64,000 nt of DNA from NCBI GenBank assembly GCA_910586715.1, contig CAJUJG010000003.1, positions 37,346 through 101,345 of the forward strand, in the 5' to 3' direction. Positions 45,372 through 55,147 of the stretch are shown here, piece by piece (positions within the stretch are counted from its first letter, which is position 1; each line of letters opens with the position of its first letter). The position numbers and the translations under genes were made by a program. Under the pieces are notes generated by a model. That model ran no database searches. It was not told the DNA's origin and saw only the letters and a program-made list of their open reading frames with translations. The DNA comes from an uncultured Lachnospiraceae bacterium (lineage in GTDB: Bacteria; Bacillota; Clostridia; Lachnospirales; Lachnospiraceae).

Positions 45372-46241
45372 TTACTCTTTAACAGCACCAATATTAACGC
45401 CCTTAACAAAATACTTCTGCAAGAACGGATACAAAATCATGAAAGGCAGGATTGCCGAGATAATACCCGCGTTATACAGCGTATTCTGTGAAACCTCGTA
45501 TGAGGTTGTCGGCGTATCACCGTCCATAATCATGTTTCTCAGCTTATACTGGAAGTTTACCTGATCCGGATCCGTAATATAAATCTTAACTGTTGAGTAG
45601 TCATTCCATACTGCCACGGAGAACATCAAACCGATAGATGCAAGTGCAGCCTTTGAAAGCGGAAGCACAATCGTAAAGAATATTCGCATGGGCGAACACC
45701 CATCGATTCTCGCCGCCTCAAACAGTGATGCCGGAATCCCCTCAAAGAAGTTTCTCATCAATACAAGGTTGTAAACGTTCATACCATGCTTAAAAACGAG
45801 AATCCACATTGTATTCACAAGTCCCAACTGTTTCATTACCAAGTATTCCGGAATCATACCGCCTGAGAAAATCATGGTAAACATTAAGAAATATGCGAAA
45901 AATTCACGTCCCGGCATCTCAAACTGTACCAACACGTAACCACCGAGTGTTGAAAGCACAAGCCCAAGCAAAGTTCCCAACAATGTCGTGATAACAGAGT
46001 TGAAGAACGGTCTAATCAACGCCTTTGTTTCAATAATTGTTCTATAACCATCTAATGTAAACTGACTCGGCCAAAGCTGGAACTGATAAACGCCAACCTT
46101 ATTTAACGAGTCAACGATAACTTTCCAAATCGGTACTAAGATAATTAAGCCGATTATGATGAACACGATATAATTGACAATGTCAAACACCGAAGTTCTC
46201 TCACTTGGCTTTTTTGTTTTAATTTCTTTTTCCTTTGCCAT
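45372..46241 (-). CDS. Carbohydrate ABC transporter permease (LplC/YtcP-like)
   Basis: 289 residues with six predicted membrane segments and the CUT1 EAA loop (EAARIDGCSPMRIFF). Its tail (KYFVKGVNIGAVKE) matches the LplC/YtcP class that takes up complex oligosaccharides, including rhamnogalacturonan- or alginate-like sugars. It overlaps no neighbour but follows the second permease by 12 bases. GGAGGT is 6 bases before the ATG. The ATPase is not encoded here; such systems use a shared MsmX-type ATPase. Confidence 0.93.
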   Translation of the reverse strand: MAKEKEIKTKKPSERTSVFDIVNYIVFIIIGLIILVPIWKVIVDSLNKVGVYQFQLWPSQFTLDGYRTIIETKALIRPFFNSVITTLLGTLLGLVLSTLGGYVLVQFEMPGREFFAYFLMFTMIFSGGMIPEYLVMKQLGLVNTMWILVFKHGMNVYNLVLMRNFFEGIPASLFEAARIDGCSPMRIFFTIVLPLSKAALASIGLMFSVAVWNDYSTVKIYITDPDQVNFQYKLRNMIMDGDTPTTSYEVSQNTLYNAGIISAILPFMILYPFLQKYFVKGVNIGAVKE

Positions 46242-46253
46242 ATTCGCACCTCC

Positions 46254-47207
46254 TTATACAATGCCGCGTCCACGGGTCTTCTTACTTGCCCAGTTACATA
46301 CAAGCACGAGGAAGCAGCCTACTGCCGACTTGAAGAGACCTACCGCTGTTGAATAACCATAGTTCGGCAATGCAATTGCGAATGTCTGACGGTAAATATA
46401 TGTAGAAATAACATCAGATACATCGTATACTGCATTGTTGTAAAGTACGAATACAGACTCAAACATATTCATAACCTTTGCAAGGTTCAGAATCAATACC
46501 GTAATAATTGTATTTGCAAGTGCAGGCAATGTTACGAAACGAATCTTCTGCATACGCGTCGCACCGTCAATGTCCGCTGCTTCATACAATTCAGGGTTAA
46601 TACCAGAAAGCGTTGCAAGGAAGATAATCGTTCCCCAACCTGTTTCCTTCCAAATATTAATCAAATAGAAAATCGGACGCCACCACGTTTTGCTAGCAAG
46701 GAAGTAGATGTACTTTGTCGTATCACCGTGGAACAAAATACCGTTTACCATACCGGTTGCCGACGGTGAAAGGAACAAGCTGAAAATCGATGCAACTACT
46801 GCCCATGACATAAAGTGAGGCAAATATATGATAGTCTGCAAAGTCTTCTTCGCAAACAGATTTTTCATTTCATTTAAGAAGATTGATACCACAACCGCGG
46901 AAATATTTGTAATAATCAGCTTTATGATACTCAATTCCAAAGTGTTTTTAAATGCGGTCCAAAATGCCGGCGTTCCGAACATCTTTGCAAAATGGTCTAA
47001 ACCGACAAATACTTTGGCTCCTACAGGCTTATAATCATAAAATGCATAGCGTACGCCGAGCATAGGCCAATAGTTCATAATCAGCATGAAAATTACTACG
47101 GGCAGGAACATGATATAGTATCCTCTGTTGTTCCATATGCGGAGTCCCAGAGGCTTATGACGAACTTCTACGCCGCCTGAGGTCATTACAACTTGTTTTT
47201 TTGCCAT
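46254..47207 (-). CDS. Carbohydrate ABC transporter permease (LplB/YteP-like)
   Basis: 317 residues from the ATG at 47207 (AAAGGA about 11 bases upstream); the frame extends 50 codons further but with no site and no hydrophobic start. Six membrane segments, a CUT1 EAA loop EAADIDGATRMQKIRF, and the MLGVRYAFYDYKPV start typical of LplB. It forms the channel with the LplC-like permease for a sugar delivered by the SBP at 47404-49062. The 196-base gap to the SBP gene holds a hairpin at 47317-47346. Confidence 0.93.
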   Translation of the reverse strand: MAKKQVVMTSGGVEVRHKPLGLRIWNNRGYYIMFLPVVIFMLIMNYWPMLGVRYAFYDYKPVGAKVFVGLDHFAKMFGTPAFWTAFKNTLELSIIKLIITNISAVVVSIFLNEMKNLFAKKTLQTIIYLPHFMSWAVVASIFSLFLSPSATGMVNGILFHGDTTKYIYFLASKTWWRPIFYLINIWKETGWGTIIFLATLSGINPELYEAADIDGATRMQKIRFVTLPALANTIITVLILNLAKVMNMFESVFVLYNNAVYDVSDVISTYIYRQTFAIALPNYGYSTAVGLFKSAVGCFLVLVCNWASKKTRGRGIV

Positions 47208-47316
47208 ACCGTTCTCATCCTTTCTTCCTTTTCCAATGGAATTTTCCCCATAATCACTATGCGGCCGGATAGAACGGCCACGTGTTACTATGTTGGTATT
47301 TTTTTGAACAAGCGCC

Positions 47317-47346
47317 CTGCCATATGCGGGTTCCCACACATGGCAG
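47317..47346 (-). promoter_or_regulatory. Hairpin between SBP and permease genes
   Basis: CTGCCATATG (47317-47326) pairs with CACATGGCAG (47337-47346) with one G-T pair and a 10-base loop. No T-run follows on the minus strand. Such hairpins often stabilise the upstream SBP message so that binding protein is made in excess over permeases. Confidence 0.45.
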
Positions 47347-47403
47347 AGACACACTCATTCTCATAACTTTACTATCAGCCCAATATATTGAAAGCTGTTA
47401 TAA

Positions 47404-49062
47404 TTACTGATTTAACTCAGCAAGACACTGGTCAATAATAGAACCAACCGTATTTACATATTCCTGCATAGCCGCTTCAATGTCGCCGCCTTCTACAACA
47501 ACCTTTGTGATTACAGCAAGCTTCGCATCAAAAATGGTACCTGTCTCATTTGTAAAGGTCTCTGACATAGGAGCCGCAGGAGCATCTACACAGTTCTCCG
47601 TGAAGAACTTGTTACCCTCTGCTGCAAGCTCTGTCTGAGCAGCAAAACCATTTGTAAGCTCACAGATTACAAGAGCGGGATCAATAAGGTTCTTCTTCCA
47701 TACAGAGTTCGGGTCATTCGGAGACGGCTTTAAGTGGAACTCACCATCCGCATAAGAATACTTCTTCTCCTGATCCGTACCCGGATTGGTTGTGAACTCT
47801 TCCGCCTCTGTTGACCAGTGAACACCTTCCGCACCATAGGTCCAAAGTGTCTGAACAACATCGCCGTCCATCATTGTCTCAATTAATGCATCAAATACTG
47901 CCTGATTACGAACCGGATCTCCGGAATCAATGATAACCCATACAGGAGCTTCTCTGTTAAGGTAAGCGCCAACCTCTGCAATAGGAGGAAGCTGAACAAG
48001 ATTTTCATCAACCTCATTCTTGATGAGGTTATCTGTCAATGTCTGATACCATGTACCTGCCCAGTATGTGAATACACCTGATGAACCAGTCTGATTATTT
48101 GAGAACCATTTCTCACGTGCTGTCTTTGTCTGTGCCGTCAGTGTCTCAGGATCGATACATCCGTCAACATATGCCTGACGAAGTCTTTCAAGCGCTGCTT
48201 TTGTCTCCTCTGTCTGGAAACCGTCGTACCATACGCCGTCATCTCCCTGAATGAGAGACGGATATGCACCCTGCCAAAACTCCGGCAGATAGTTGATGTA
48301 AGGAGCCTCGTTGCCAATGAATCCGGCTGCTACAACACCGTATGTATCGCCTGTTGTTCCGTTTCCGTCAGGATCCTGATCATGGAATGCCTTGAGCATT
48401 GCATAGTAATCATCATATGTCTTGATATCATCAATGCTCATTCCCACTGCGTCAAGCCATGCCTGTTTTACATAAGTAACGCATCCGTTACCATACGCAT
48501 AAGCAAATCCGTATAAATGACCCTCTGAATCCTTTAAGTTTTCATTGATTGTCGGAAGAATCATTCTTTCCTGGAAATCAGCGTTTTCATATGCTTCTGA
48601 CATATCCCAAAGGATACCTGTCGGTGCGTACTGCTTAAACATATCCGCTGACATGATCATGGCATCCGGATACTCCTGGCTTGCGAAAAGACGTCCAACT
48701 GCATCTGTGTAGCCTGAGTGATCCATCTGCTGGATTGTCAAAGGAATACCAACCGCTTCCTCCCACTGCTGCTTGAATTCAGCCTGTCCGTTGTCAAGAG
48801 AAGCTGTAACCGTACCGTTTACTACGATATTGAGACCCGTATCTCCAAGAACTTCATGATAGTCAACATCTCCTGTAGCTGCTGCGTCACCGCCGTTGTT
48901 GCTGTCTGCTGCTGCGTCACCGCCGTTGTTGCTGTCTGCTGCTGCATTGCCGTTGTTGCTGTCTGCCGCAGGCTGGCTCGGTTCTGAATTACCACCGCCG
49001 CAGGCCGTCAATGAAACAACCATAGCAGATGCCAAAAGTAAAGATAGTGCTTTCTTTTTCAT
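47404..49062 (-). CDS. Extracellular sugar-binding lipoprotein (LplA-like)
   Basis: 552 residues. The signal peptide ends in the lipobox LTAC (Cys21). A 30-residue Ala/Asp/Ser/Asn/Gly linker with repeats of AADSNNGGDA follows, then a family 1 SBP fold (LNIVVNGTVTASLDNGQ to the C-terminus). It captures an oligosaccharide outside the cell for the two permeases downstream. The gene has a cre site inside its promoter, so its expression should be under carbon catabolite control. The start ATG is preceded by GGGAGG about 12 bases upstream. Confidence 0.93.
   Translation of the reverse strand: MKKKALSLLLASAMVVSLTACGGGNSEPSQPAADSNNGNAAADSNNGGDAAADSNNGGDAAATGDVDYHEVLGDTGLNIVVNGTVTASLDNGQAEFKQQWEEAVGIPLTIQQMDHSGYTDAVGRLFASQEYPDAMIMSADMFKQYAPTGILWDMSEAYENADFQERMILPTINENLKDSEGHLYGFAYAYGNGCVTYVKQAWLDAVGMSIDDIKTYDDYYAMLKAFHDQDPDGNGTTGDTYGVVAAGFIGNEAPYINYLPEFWQGAYPSLIQGDDGVWYDGFQTEETKAALERLRQAYVDGCIDPETLTAQTKTAREKWFSNNQTGSSGVFTYWAGTWYQTLTDNLIKNEVDENLVQLPPIAEVGAYLNREAPVWVIIDSGDPVRNQAVFDALIETMMDGDVVQTLWTYGAEGVHWSTEAEEFTTNPGTDQEKKYSYADGEFHLKPSPNDPNSVWKKNLIDPALVICELTNGFAAQTELAAEGNKFFTENCVDAPAAPMSETFTNETGTIFDAKLAVITKVVVEGGDIEAAMQEYVNTVGSIIDQCLAELNQ
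48878..48964 (-). repeat. 30-bp tandem repeat in the SBP linker
   Basis: The 30-bp unit (GCTGCTGCGTCACC...) occurs at 48878-48907 and 48908-48937, with a shorter copy at 48938-48964. It encodes the AADSNNGGDA linker repeats and keeps the frame. Copy number is probably variable. Confidence 0.85.
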
Positions 49063-49165
49063 TGCTTTTTCATTCCTCCCTAAATATTAATGATAAAATA
49101 AGTTTCAGACAAGGTTACATGCCTGTTCTTTTAGATTTAAAGGACATAGCCTGTGTCTATTTTAG

Positions 49166-49194
49166 ATTTTACCATTGTAAACGCTTTCATGCAA
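49166..49194 (-). promoter_or_regulatory. Promoter with embedded cre site for the sugar importer operon
   Basis: On the minus strand TTGCAT (49189-49194) and TAAAAT (49166-49171) are 17 bases apart. The spacer holds TGAAAGCGTTTACA (49176-49189), a perfect match to the CcpA consensus TGWAANCGNTNWCA. CcpA binding there would block polymerase. The remaining gap 49195-49459 is very AT-rich and holds nothing else I can name. Confidence 0.8.
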
Positions 49195-49459
49195 GCAAGA
49201 AATTTTAGAAATCATGCCGTTCAGGGGAAGTTTTTTCGAAAAAGTATTGATTTTTCGGCATTTCTCGCAATTAATAAATTCTAAATTTTTTTAATTTTTC
49301 TTAAAAACAATAAAAAGTTGCTAAAGTTTTCCGCAGTTTTTTCTAAAATTTTTATCGAATTTTGGTAGTAAGGCATGAAGTTACATAAGACAAAATGTAC
49401 ATCCTGTCATAAAATTAACAATTTTCATATACAAATTCACCAAACGAATTTTCAATTTT

Positions 49460-50740
49460 TCATGCGCGGTAAATAATCTTTCCGTTTACAATAGTATACT
49501 GTACCACCCCCTGAAGCCTGCAGCCTGTAAACGGCGAGTTGGACGCCTTTGAAAGATAATCTCCTGCCGTCCATGTCTTCTTTGGATCATAGATTACAAT
49601 GTCAGCAGGAGCGCCGACGGCAAGCGTTCCTGCATCTAATCCGTACATGTTTGCAGGATTCGTGCTCATACACTGCAAAAGCTGCAAATGAGTAAATCCG
49701 TTCTCCTCCACAAGCTTTGTCACGCCAAGGGAAAGTGCCGTCTCAAGACCAATAATGCCGCTAGGCGCTTGCGTAATCGGTTTTTCTTTTTCTTCCCTGC
49801 TATGAGGTGCGTGGTCGGTGGCAATGATGTCTATTGTTCCGTCCCGAAGCCCCTCGATAATTGCAAGACGGTCCGCCTCTTCCCTAAGCGGCGGATTCAT
49901 CTTTGCCAATGTTCCGTATTGGATTGCCGCCTCTTCGGTAAGGCTGAAATGGTGCGGTGTGGCTTCGGCATGAATTGTATTCCTTCCAAGATTGGCTGCT
50001 TTTCGTTTTGCTTCCCTGACAAGTTCCACGCCTTCCTTTGTGCTGATATGCTGGATGTTTAAAATAGCACCCGTTTTTAACGCAAGCTCCAAATCACGCG
50101 CAATCAATGAGATTTCCGCCTCGCGCGGCGAACCTCCGATACCGAAATGCGCAGATGCTTTTCCTTTATTGATACCATTATTGATTATCAGCGCCGGATT
50201 TTCCTCATGCAGGCTAATTGGTATTTTCCGTTCGGCTGTTTTCCCAAATGCCTCCTCAAGCAGCTCCGCATCCGTTATCGGAATGCCGTCATCCGTAAAG
50301 CCGACTGCTCCGCAGGAAAGCAGCGCGTCCATATCCGTGAGCTCCTTTCCTGCCATTCCTTTTGTCACGGCGGCACACGTATAGACTTTAATATCCGTTT
50401 CTGCGCCCTTATTAATCACATATGTTATTGTATCCTCATTGTCTCCGGCAGGTTTTGTGTTCGCCATAAGGACAACACTTGTAATTCCACCTTTGGCAGC
50501 TGCCTTTGCACCGGTGGCAATGTCCTCTTTATAGGTAAAACCGGGATCTCTGAAATGCACATGCACATCGACAAGTCCCGGCGCCACAATATACCCGTTT
50601 GCATCAATAACGTCGCATTCTCCATCCACTGTTATTTTATTCTTTACCCATTCTATTTTATTGTTTTTTACAAGAATATCCTTTTTTTGGCATAAATTCT
50701 GACTGGGATCAATCACCAATCCGTTCTTTATCAATAACAT
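49460..50740 (-). CDS. pyrC: Dihydroorotase
   Basis: 426 residues. Class I dihydroorotase with VHVHFRDPG (metal His pair), NTKPAGDN, and IATDHAPHS (catalytic Asp). It closes the dihydroorotate ring in pyrimidine synthesis. The C-terminus (KIIYRA) follows the normal amidohydrolase pattern. GGAGGA is about 6 bases before the ATG. No other pyr gene is nearby, so it is a stand-alone transcription unit; no PyrR or attenuation leader is evident. Confidence 0.95.
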   Translation of the reverse strand: MLLIKNGLVIDPSQNLCQKKDILVKNNKIEWVKNKITVDGECDVIDANGYIVAPGLVDVHVHFRDPGFTYKEDIATGAKAAAKGGITSVVLMANTKPAGDNEDTITYVINKGAETDIKVYTCAAVTKGMAGKELTDMDALLSCGAVGFTDDGIPITDAELLEEAFGKTAERKIPISLHEENPALIINNGINKGKASAHFGIGGSPREAEISLIARDLELALKTGAILNIQHISTKEGVELVREAKRKAANLGRNTIHAEATPHHFSLTEEAAIQYGTLAKMNPPLREEADRLAIIEGLRDGTIDIIATDHAPHSREEKEKPITQAPSGIIGLETALSLGVTKLVEENGFTHLQLLQCMSTNPANMYGLDAGTLAVGAPADIVIYDPKKTWTAGDYLSKASNSPFTGCRLQGVVQYTIVNGKIIYRA

Positions 50741-50845
50741 ACGTTATCCTCCTTTGTTTTTATCATATTTCGTATGTACTCCAAAACATTATAAACCTAT
50801 ACTATCATAAAACCCGCAAGCCGCAAACAAAATTGCTTTGTATTA

Positions 50846-51268
50846 TTACTTGAATGCAATGGGTTTATCCGAAATATTTTCCGTTTTTATGACAATATAC
50901 GGCGTCGTCGGAGTGTCCGTCACATTTTCCGCAGATCCGGGACCAAGCAGCGTAGTGTCTATCATCAGAGAATCGGGTGTCTCATAAAATGCATTGACCG
51001 AAATGCTGTAACCTCCGCTTGGCTGCTCGCCGTATCCGATTGCAATGTATAAATCCTCTCCAATGGTATAACTAATCTGAAATGCACTGCCTGATTTCTC
51101 CGCAATAATGTCTTTGAGCGCCTCCGGCTGCTCCGCCTCGCCGACAACCGTAAACTCCAAATCCTTAAGCTTATCCGCCGCCGTTTCCTGCGCGGCGCAT
51201 CCCGTGAATATCAGTGTCAAAACAACAACCGTAATCGCACGTACTACATTTTTTATGGATATATGCAT
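50846..51268 (-). CDS. PrcB-like lipoprotein
   Basis: About 140 residues from the ATG at 51268, which has GGAGAGG a few bases upstream; an ATG five codons earlier is possible. A lipoprotein signal ends in FTGC. The mature part has the PrcB C-terminal motif (AIGYGEQPSGGYSISV, then TPTTPYIVIKTE). PrcB-type proteins assist extracytoplasmic proteases in Treponema; here the partner is unknown. It stands alone between pyrC and plsC. Confidence 0.75.
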   Translation of the reverse strand: MHISIKNVVRAITVVVLTLIFTGCAAQETAADKLKDLEFTVVGEAEQPEALKDIIAEKSGSAFQISYTIGEDLYIAIGYGEQPSGGYSISVNAFYETPDSLMIDTTLLGPGSAENVTDTPTTPYIVIKTENISDKPIAFK

Positions 51269-51410
51269 GCTGCCTCTCCTCATAAATAATATGGATTTTC
51301 TGTATTAAACTATGCTATCGGAAGAAAAGATATTCTTTTATTATTGATTTTATTGCATAAAATGTATTAAGATAATAATGTAATCAAGAAGAAAGGATTG
51401 AAATACCGAT

Positions 51411-52145
51411 ATGATAAGACTGATTTTAGTGATTACTTTTGTTGTTCTTTTTTTGATTTTCACAATTCCCGTTATGATTGTTGAATATATTATTGGTAAA
51501 ACGAACCCTGATTTGAAAAGCAGGTCAAGCCTTACTATTGTAAACTGGGCTTTTCGATGTGTACGTTTTCTTGCAGGCACAAAGGTCGACTATATCGGAC
51601 TGGAAAATGTTCCGTCCGACACTGCCGTGCTCTATATTGGCAATCACAGAAGCTTTTTTGATGTTGTACTGACATACCCGATGGTGCCGCGCCCGACCGG
51701 ATATATCGCGAAAAAGGAAATTGAGAAGGTTCCGCTGCTCAATATTTGGATGCGCAATCTGCACTGCTTATTCCTTGACCGCAAGGATATTAAGGCAGGT
51801 ATGCAGACAATTCTTGACGCAATTGATTTAATAAAAAACGGCATTTCCGTCTGCATTTTTCCGGAAGGCACAAGGTCCAAAACGGAGGGAGAGCTTCTGC
51901 CGTTTAATGAAGGAAGTTTTAAAATTGCATCAAAATCCGGCTGTCCGATTGTCCCAATGACAATTGTCAACAGCGCAAGCGTACTCGAAAACCAGTTCCC
52001 TTTTATTAAAAAGTCGCATGTGATAATTGAATACGGAACACCTGTTCTTATTCAGGACCTTCCGAAAGAACAGCAAAAGCGCCCTGGCGCGTATTTTCAA
52101 ACCATTATTCAGGAAACACATATAAAAAACATTCAGAACTTATAG
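51411..52145 (+). CDS. plsC: 1-acyl-sn-glycerol-3-phosphate acyltransferase
   Basis: 244 residues. One N-terminal membrane segment, the acceptor motif NHRSFFD (His79-x4-Asp84), and FPEGTRSK. It acylates lysophosphatidate to phosphatidate at the membrane. Start at 51411 with AAAGGA about 13 bases upstream. The HD-GYP gene follows after 20 bases on the same strand. Confidence 0.93.
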   Translation: MIRLILVITFVVLFLIFTIPVMIVEYIIGKTNPDLKSRSSLTIVNWAFRCVRFLAGTKVDYIGLENVPSDTAVLYIGNHRSFFDVVLTYPMVPRPTGYIAKKEIEKVPLLNIWMRNLHCLFLDRKDIKAGMQTILDAIDLIKNGISVCIFPEGTRSKTEGELLPFNEGSFKIASKSGCPIVPMTIVNSASVLENQFPFIKKSHVIIEYGTPVLIQDLPKEQQKRPGAYFQTIIQETHIKNIQNL

Positions 52146-52165
52146 ACAGCAAAATGGAGGTACAA

Positions 52166-53266
52166 ATGAAACGAATATCAATTGCGGACTTAAAACCGTG
52201 CATGATTGCCGCCGAGGATATTTTATCTCCCGACAACCGCGCTATTGTTCCAAAAGGAACCGTATTTACGGAAAATATCATTGTCCGCCTTGAGAATTAT
52301 TGTATTTATTACGCAACAGTGGAAGATGAACCGGCATATGACCTCACCTGTCCGCTCACATCCCGGACATCGGATTTTGATGCCAAAAGCAGTTGTTTTT
52401 TGGGTGCCTTCAAACGATGCTCGGAGCATTACCGCGCTGTTCTGACAAGCTCTGTTGCAAGAAACGAGCCGTTTTGCCCCAACGATCTGCTGCGCGAGGT
52501 CATATCACTCCTTCATCAGGACGGCAGTATTGTCAATATCTTTGATATCCTGCTGAATCTGCGCAGTACGGACAGTTCCATATACAGCCATTGCATCGGC
52601 GTTGCATTGATCTCAAATATGCTTTCGCGCTGGCTTGGTTTTTCCAAGGAAGAACAGTTAACTGCCACTGCGTGCGGGCTATTCCACGATTGCGGCATGT
52701 TGATGCTTCCTTCGGGTATTTCAGAAAAAAACGGGCATTATACCCATGAGGAACAAGCAATCATTAAAACGCATCCCATTGAAGGATTTCATCTTCTGAG
52801 TAAATACCGCAGCATTCCCGAAGTGGTCAGGGATACCGCTCTCACACATCATGAGCGGTGTGATGCAAGCGGCTATCCGTACGGTTTGGCAGGCAGCGAA
52901 ATCAGCAAGTTCACAAAGCTTGTCATGATTGCCGATATTTTTGACACAATAATTGCCGATAAGATATGCCGCCTTTCCATGTGTCCGCTCTCCCTAATCA
53001 AATATTTTAATGACAGCGGTATTCAAAAATATGAAACAAACTATGTGCTCACCTTTTTAGAACACATCTTAAACTTATATTTGAAGTATAAGATAACGCT
53101 TTGCAGCGGCATGAACGAAAATGTAATCTTTGTCAACCGCAGCGGTTTCCCCAAACCTGTCGTACGCATAGAAGGAGGCAAAGACAGGGATCTCCAAAAA
53201 GAATATTATAACAGTATTATGCTGCTGTCCAATATGGAAAACCTGTCAATTGAATCCATTATATAA
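52166..53266 (+). CDS. HD-GYP domain protein
   Basis: 366 residues from the ATG at 52166 (GGAGGT 6 bases upstream); the ATG at 52154 has no site. A short N-terminal region precedes the HD-GYP core: HCIGVA, FHDCGM (HD), THEEQAIIKTHP, HHERCDASGYPYGL (GYP). HD-GYP proteins hydrolyse cyclic di-GMP or related dinucleotides, or act as sensors without an attached receiver. Terminator at 53275. Confidence 0.88.
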   Translation: MKRISIADLKPCMIAAEDILSPDNRAIVPKGTVFTENIIVRLENYCIYYATVEDEPAYDLTCPLTSRTSDFDAKSSCFLGAFKRCSEHYRAVLTSSVARNEPFCPNDLLREVISLLHQDGSIVNIFDILLNLRSTDSSIYSHCIGVALISNMLSRWLGFSKEEQLTATACGLFHDCGMLMLPSGISEKNGHYTHEEQAIIKTHPIEGFHLLSKYRSIPEVVRDTALTHHERCDASGYPYGLAGSEISKFTKLVMIADIFDTIIADKICRLSMCPLSLIKYFNDSGIQKYETNYVLTFLEHILNLYLKYKITLCSGMNENVIFVNRSGFPKPVVRIEGGKDRDLQKEYYNSIMLLSNMENLSIESII

Positions 53267-53274
53267 TGTTTACA

Positions 53275-53310
53275 AAAAGGAAGTGGGTGCACATACACCC
53301 ACTTCCTTTT
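53275..53310. terminator. Bidirectional terminator between HD-GYP and amt genes
   Basis: AAAAGGAAGTGGGTG (53275-53289) pairs perfectly with 53296-53310, with a 6-base loop and A/T tails on both sides. It serves both convergent genes. Confidence 0.9.
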
Positions 53311-53320
53311 CATTTTATCC

Positions 53321-55111
53321 TTATTCCACATCCGCCAAAGCTGCCATGTCCTCTTCTCCTGTCCGGATTTTTACGACCTTGTCAACATTGTATACAAAAA
53401 TCTTTCCGTCGCCGATATGTCCCGTATAAAGCACTTTCTTTGCTCCTTCAATGACTTTCTCAACCGGAATGCTTGAAACGACTACCTCAACCTTCACCTT
53501 CGGAAGCAAGGTTGCGTCAATTTCCGCTCCGCGGTAGCGCTCGCCCGCACCTTTCTGAATGCCACAGCCCATGACCTGTGTGACTGTCATGCCAGTCACT
53601 CCGAGGTCGTTCATGGCTTTTCTGAGCTTGTCATAACGGCTTAACTTCGCAATAATAACCACCTTGTAAATCCCCGACGCCGATGCGAACGGAACCTGCG
53701 ATACTTTGACAGCTGCGTTTTTCTGCGCCTCTGACGCTGATGCGTATTCGTCCGTGCCAAGCTGCGTGTTTTCGTTCTCCTCCATAATCATGTTGTTTGA
53801 AATATCCATCATCGCAAAGCCTGCATATGCGGAAGGAAGTCCATGCTCTGTCGCGTCAAGACCGATGATTTCTTCCTCCTCCGTCACGCGCAGTCCAAAG
53901 ATTGCTTTTATGATAACAAATGTTATTGTAATTGTGACCGCTGTCCAGGCGATAACACTGAGCATACCGAACAACTGTATTCCCAGTAAATGAAATCCGC
54001 CGCCATAAAAAAGCCCTGTACCGCAAATCTGATTTGCACCATAGGTTACGCCGTCTCCAAAGCCTCTCGCATACGCAGGCGCCGTGTCCGTTGCAAACAG
54101 ACCAACCGCGATTGTACCCCAAATACCGTTTAAGCAGTGAACCGCTACTGCACCTACCGGATCGTCAATATGTAATTTGTAATCAAGAAACCATACACCG
54201 AAGCAGACTAGCAAACCTGCCACCACACCGATGACGATTGCACCGAACGCGTCCGTCACGTCGCAGCCTGCCGTGATTGCCACAAGACCTGCAAGCGAAG
54301 CGTTGAGACACATGGAAACGTCGGGCTTTCCGTACTTAATCCATGTAAATACCATACACACAACCGTCGCAATTGCCGGTGCGATTGTCGTTGTCACAAA
54401 AATGGAACCAAGCTCCGCTATGGAAGTCGCCGCCGCGCCGTTAAAACCATACCAGCCAAGCCACAGGATAAATACGCCGAGTGCGCCGATTGTCAGATTG
54501 TGACCGGGAAAAGCGTTGACCTTGACGATTTTTCCGCTCTTATCCTTCGTGAACTTGCCGATACGCGGTCCTAACATTTTTGCGCCAATCAGCGCACTGA
54601 CACCGCCCACCATATGAATTGCGCAGGACCCTGCGAAATCGTGAAATCCAATCTGTGCAAGCCATCCGCCGCCCCAAATCCAGTGTGCTTCAATCGGATA
54701 AATAAGCGCCGAAATTACCGCCGAATACACACAGTAGGATAAAAACTTTGTCCGCTCCGCCATTGCTCCGGAAACGATTGTCGCCGTCGTCGCACAGAAC
54801 ACGAGATTGAACACGAAGTTTGACCAGTCAAAATCCGCATAGCTTGTGAAAATATCAAAGCCCGGTTTCCCAATCAAACCGACCATGTCCTCGCCAAGCA
54901 GCAGCCCAAAGCCGATTAAAATAAATACACATGTGCCGATACAGAAATCCATCAGATTCTTCATAATGATGTTTCCCGTATTCTTCGCCCGGGTAAAACC
55001 TGCCTCCACCATTGCGAATCCCGCCTGCATCCAAAATACCAATGCCGCGCCAATCAGAAACCATACGCCATAGACCTCACCGGTTATGATACTCATAATC
55101 TCCTCTGTCAT
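53321..55111 (-). CDS. amt: Ammonium transporter fused to a PII domain
   Basis: 596 residues. About 430 residues form the 11-segment Amt channel (MVEAGFTR, the DFAGSCAIHMVGGVSAL His pair region and the ALNASLAGLV-type residues). The last 120 form a GlnB/PII domain (VVIIAKLSRYDKLRKAMNDLG). The T-loop reads GAGERYRGAEIDATLLPK. The second Tyr of the usual YRGAEY motif, the uridylylation site of GlnB, is Ile here, so control by uridylylation is not possible at that site. The fused PII probably gates its own channel. GGAGGA is 9 bases before the ATG, and a hairpin lies in the leader. Confidence 0.93.
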   Translation of the reverse strand: MTEEIMSIITGEVYGVWFLIGAALVFWMQAGFAMVEAGFTRAKNTGNIIMKNLMDFCIGTCVFILIGFGLLLGEDMVGLIGKPGFDIFTSYADFDWSNFVFNLVFCATTATIVSGAMAERTKFLSYCVYSAVISALIYPIEAHWIWGGGWLAQIGFHDFAGSCAIHMVGGVSALIGAKMLGPRIGKFTKDKSGKIVKVNAFPGHNLTIGALGVFILWLGWYGFNGAAATSIAELGSIFVTTTIAPAIATVVCMVFTWIKYGKPDVSMCLNASLAGLVAITAGCDVTDAFGAIVIGVVAGLLVCFGVWFLDYKLHIDDPVGAVAVHCLNGIWGTIAVGLFATDTAPAYARGFGDGVTYGANQICGTGLFYGGGFHLLGIQLFGMLSVIAWTAVTITITFVIIKAIFGLRVTEEEEIIGLDATEHGLPSAYAGFAMMDISNNMIMEENENTQLGTDEYASASEAQKNAAVKVSQVPFASASGIYKVVIIAKLSRYDKLRKAMNDLGVTGMTVTQVMGCGIQKGAGERYRGAEIDATLLPKVKVEVVVSSIPVEKVIEGAKKVLYTGHIGDGKIFVYNVDKVVKIRTGEEDMAALADVE

Positions 55112-55147
55112 AATTTTTTCCTCCTCAACTTATTTTTATAAACCCAA

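Noticed and set aside
47208..47354. N-terminal extension of the LplB-like permease
   Set aside because: No ribosome site, no hydrophobic start, and homologous permeases begin near MAKK at 47207.
49063..49078. Four-codon ORF (ATG AAA AAG CAA TGA) overlapping the SBP start
   Set aside because: Probably chance; the ribosome site serves the SBP gene.
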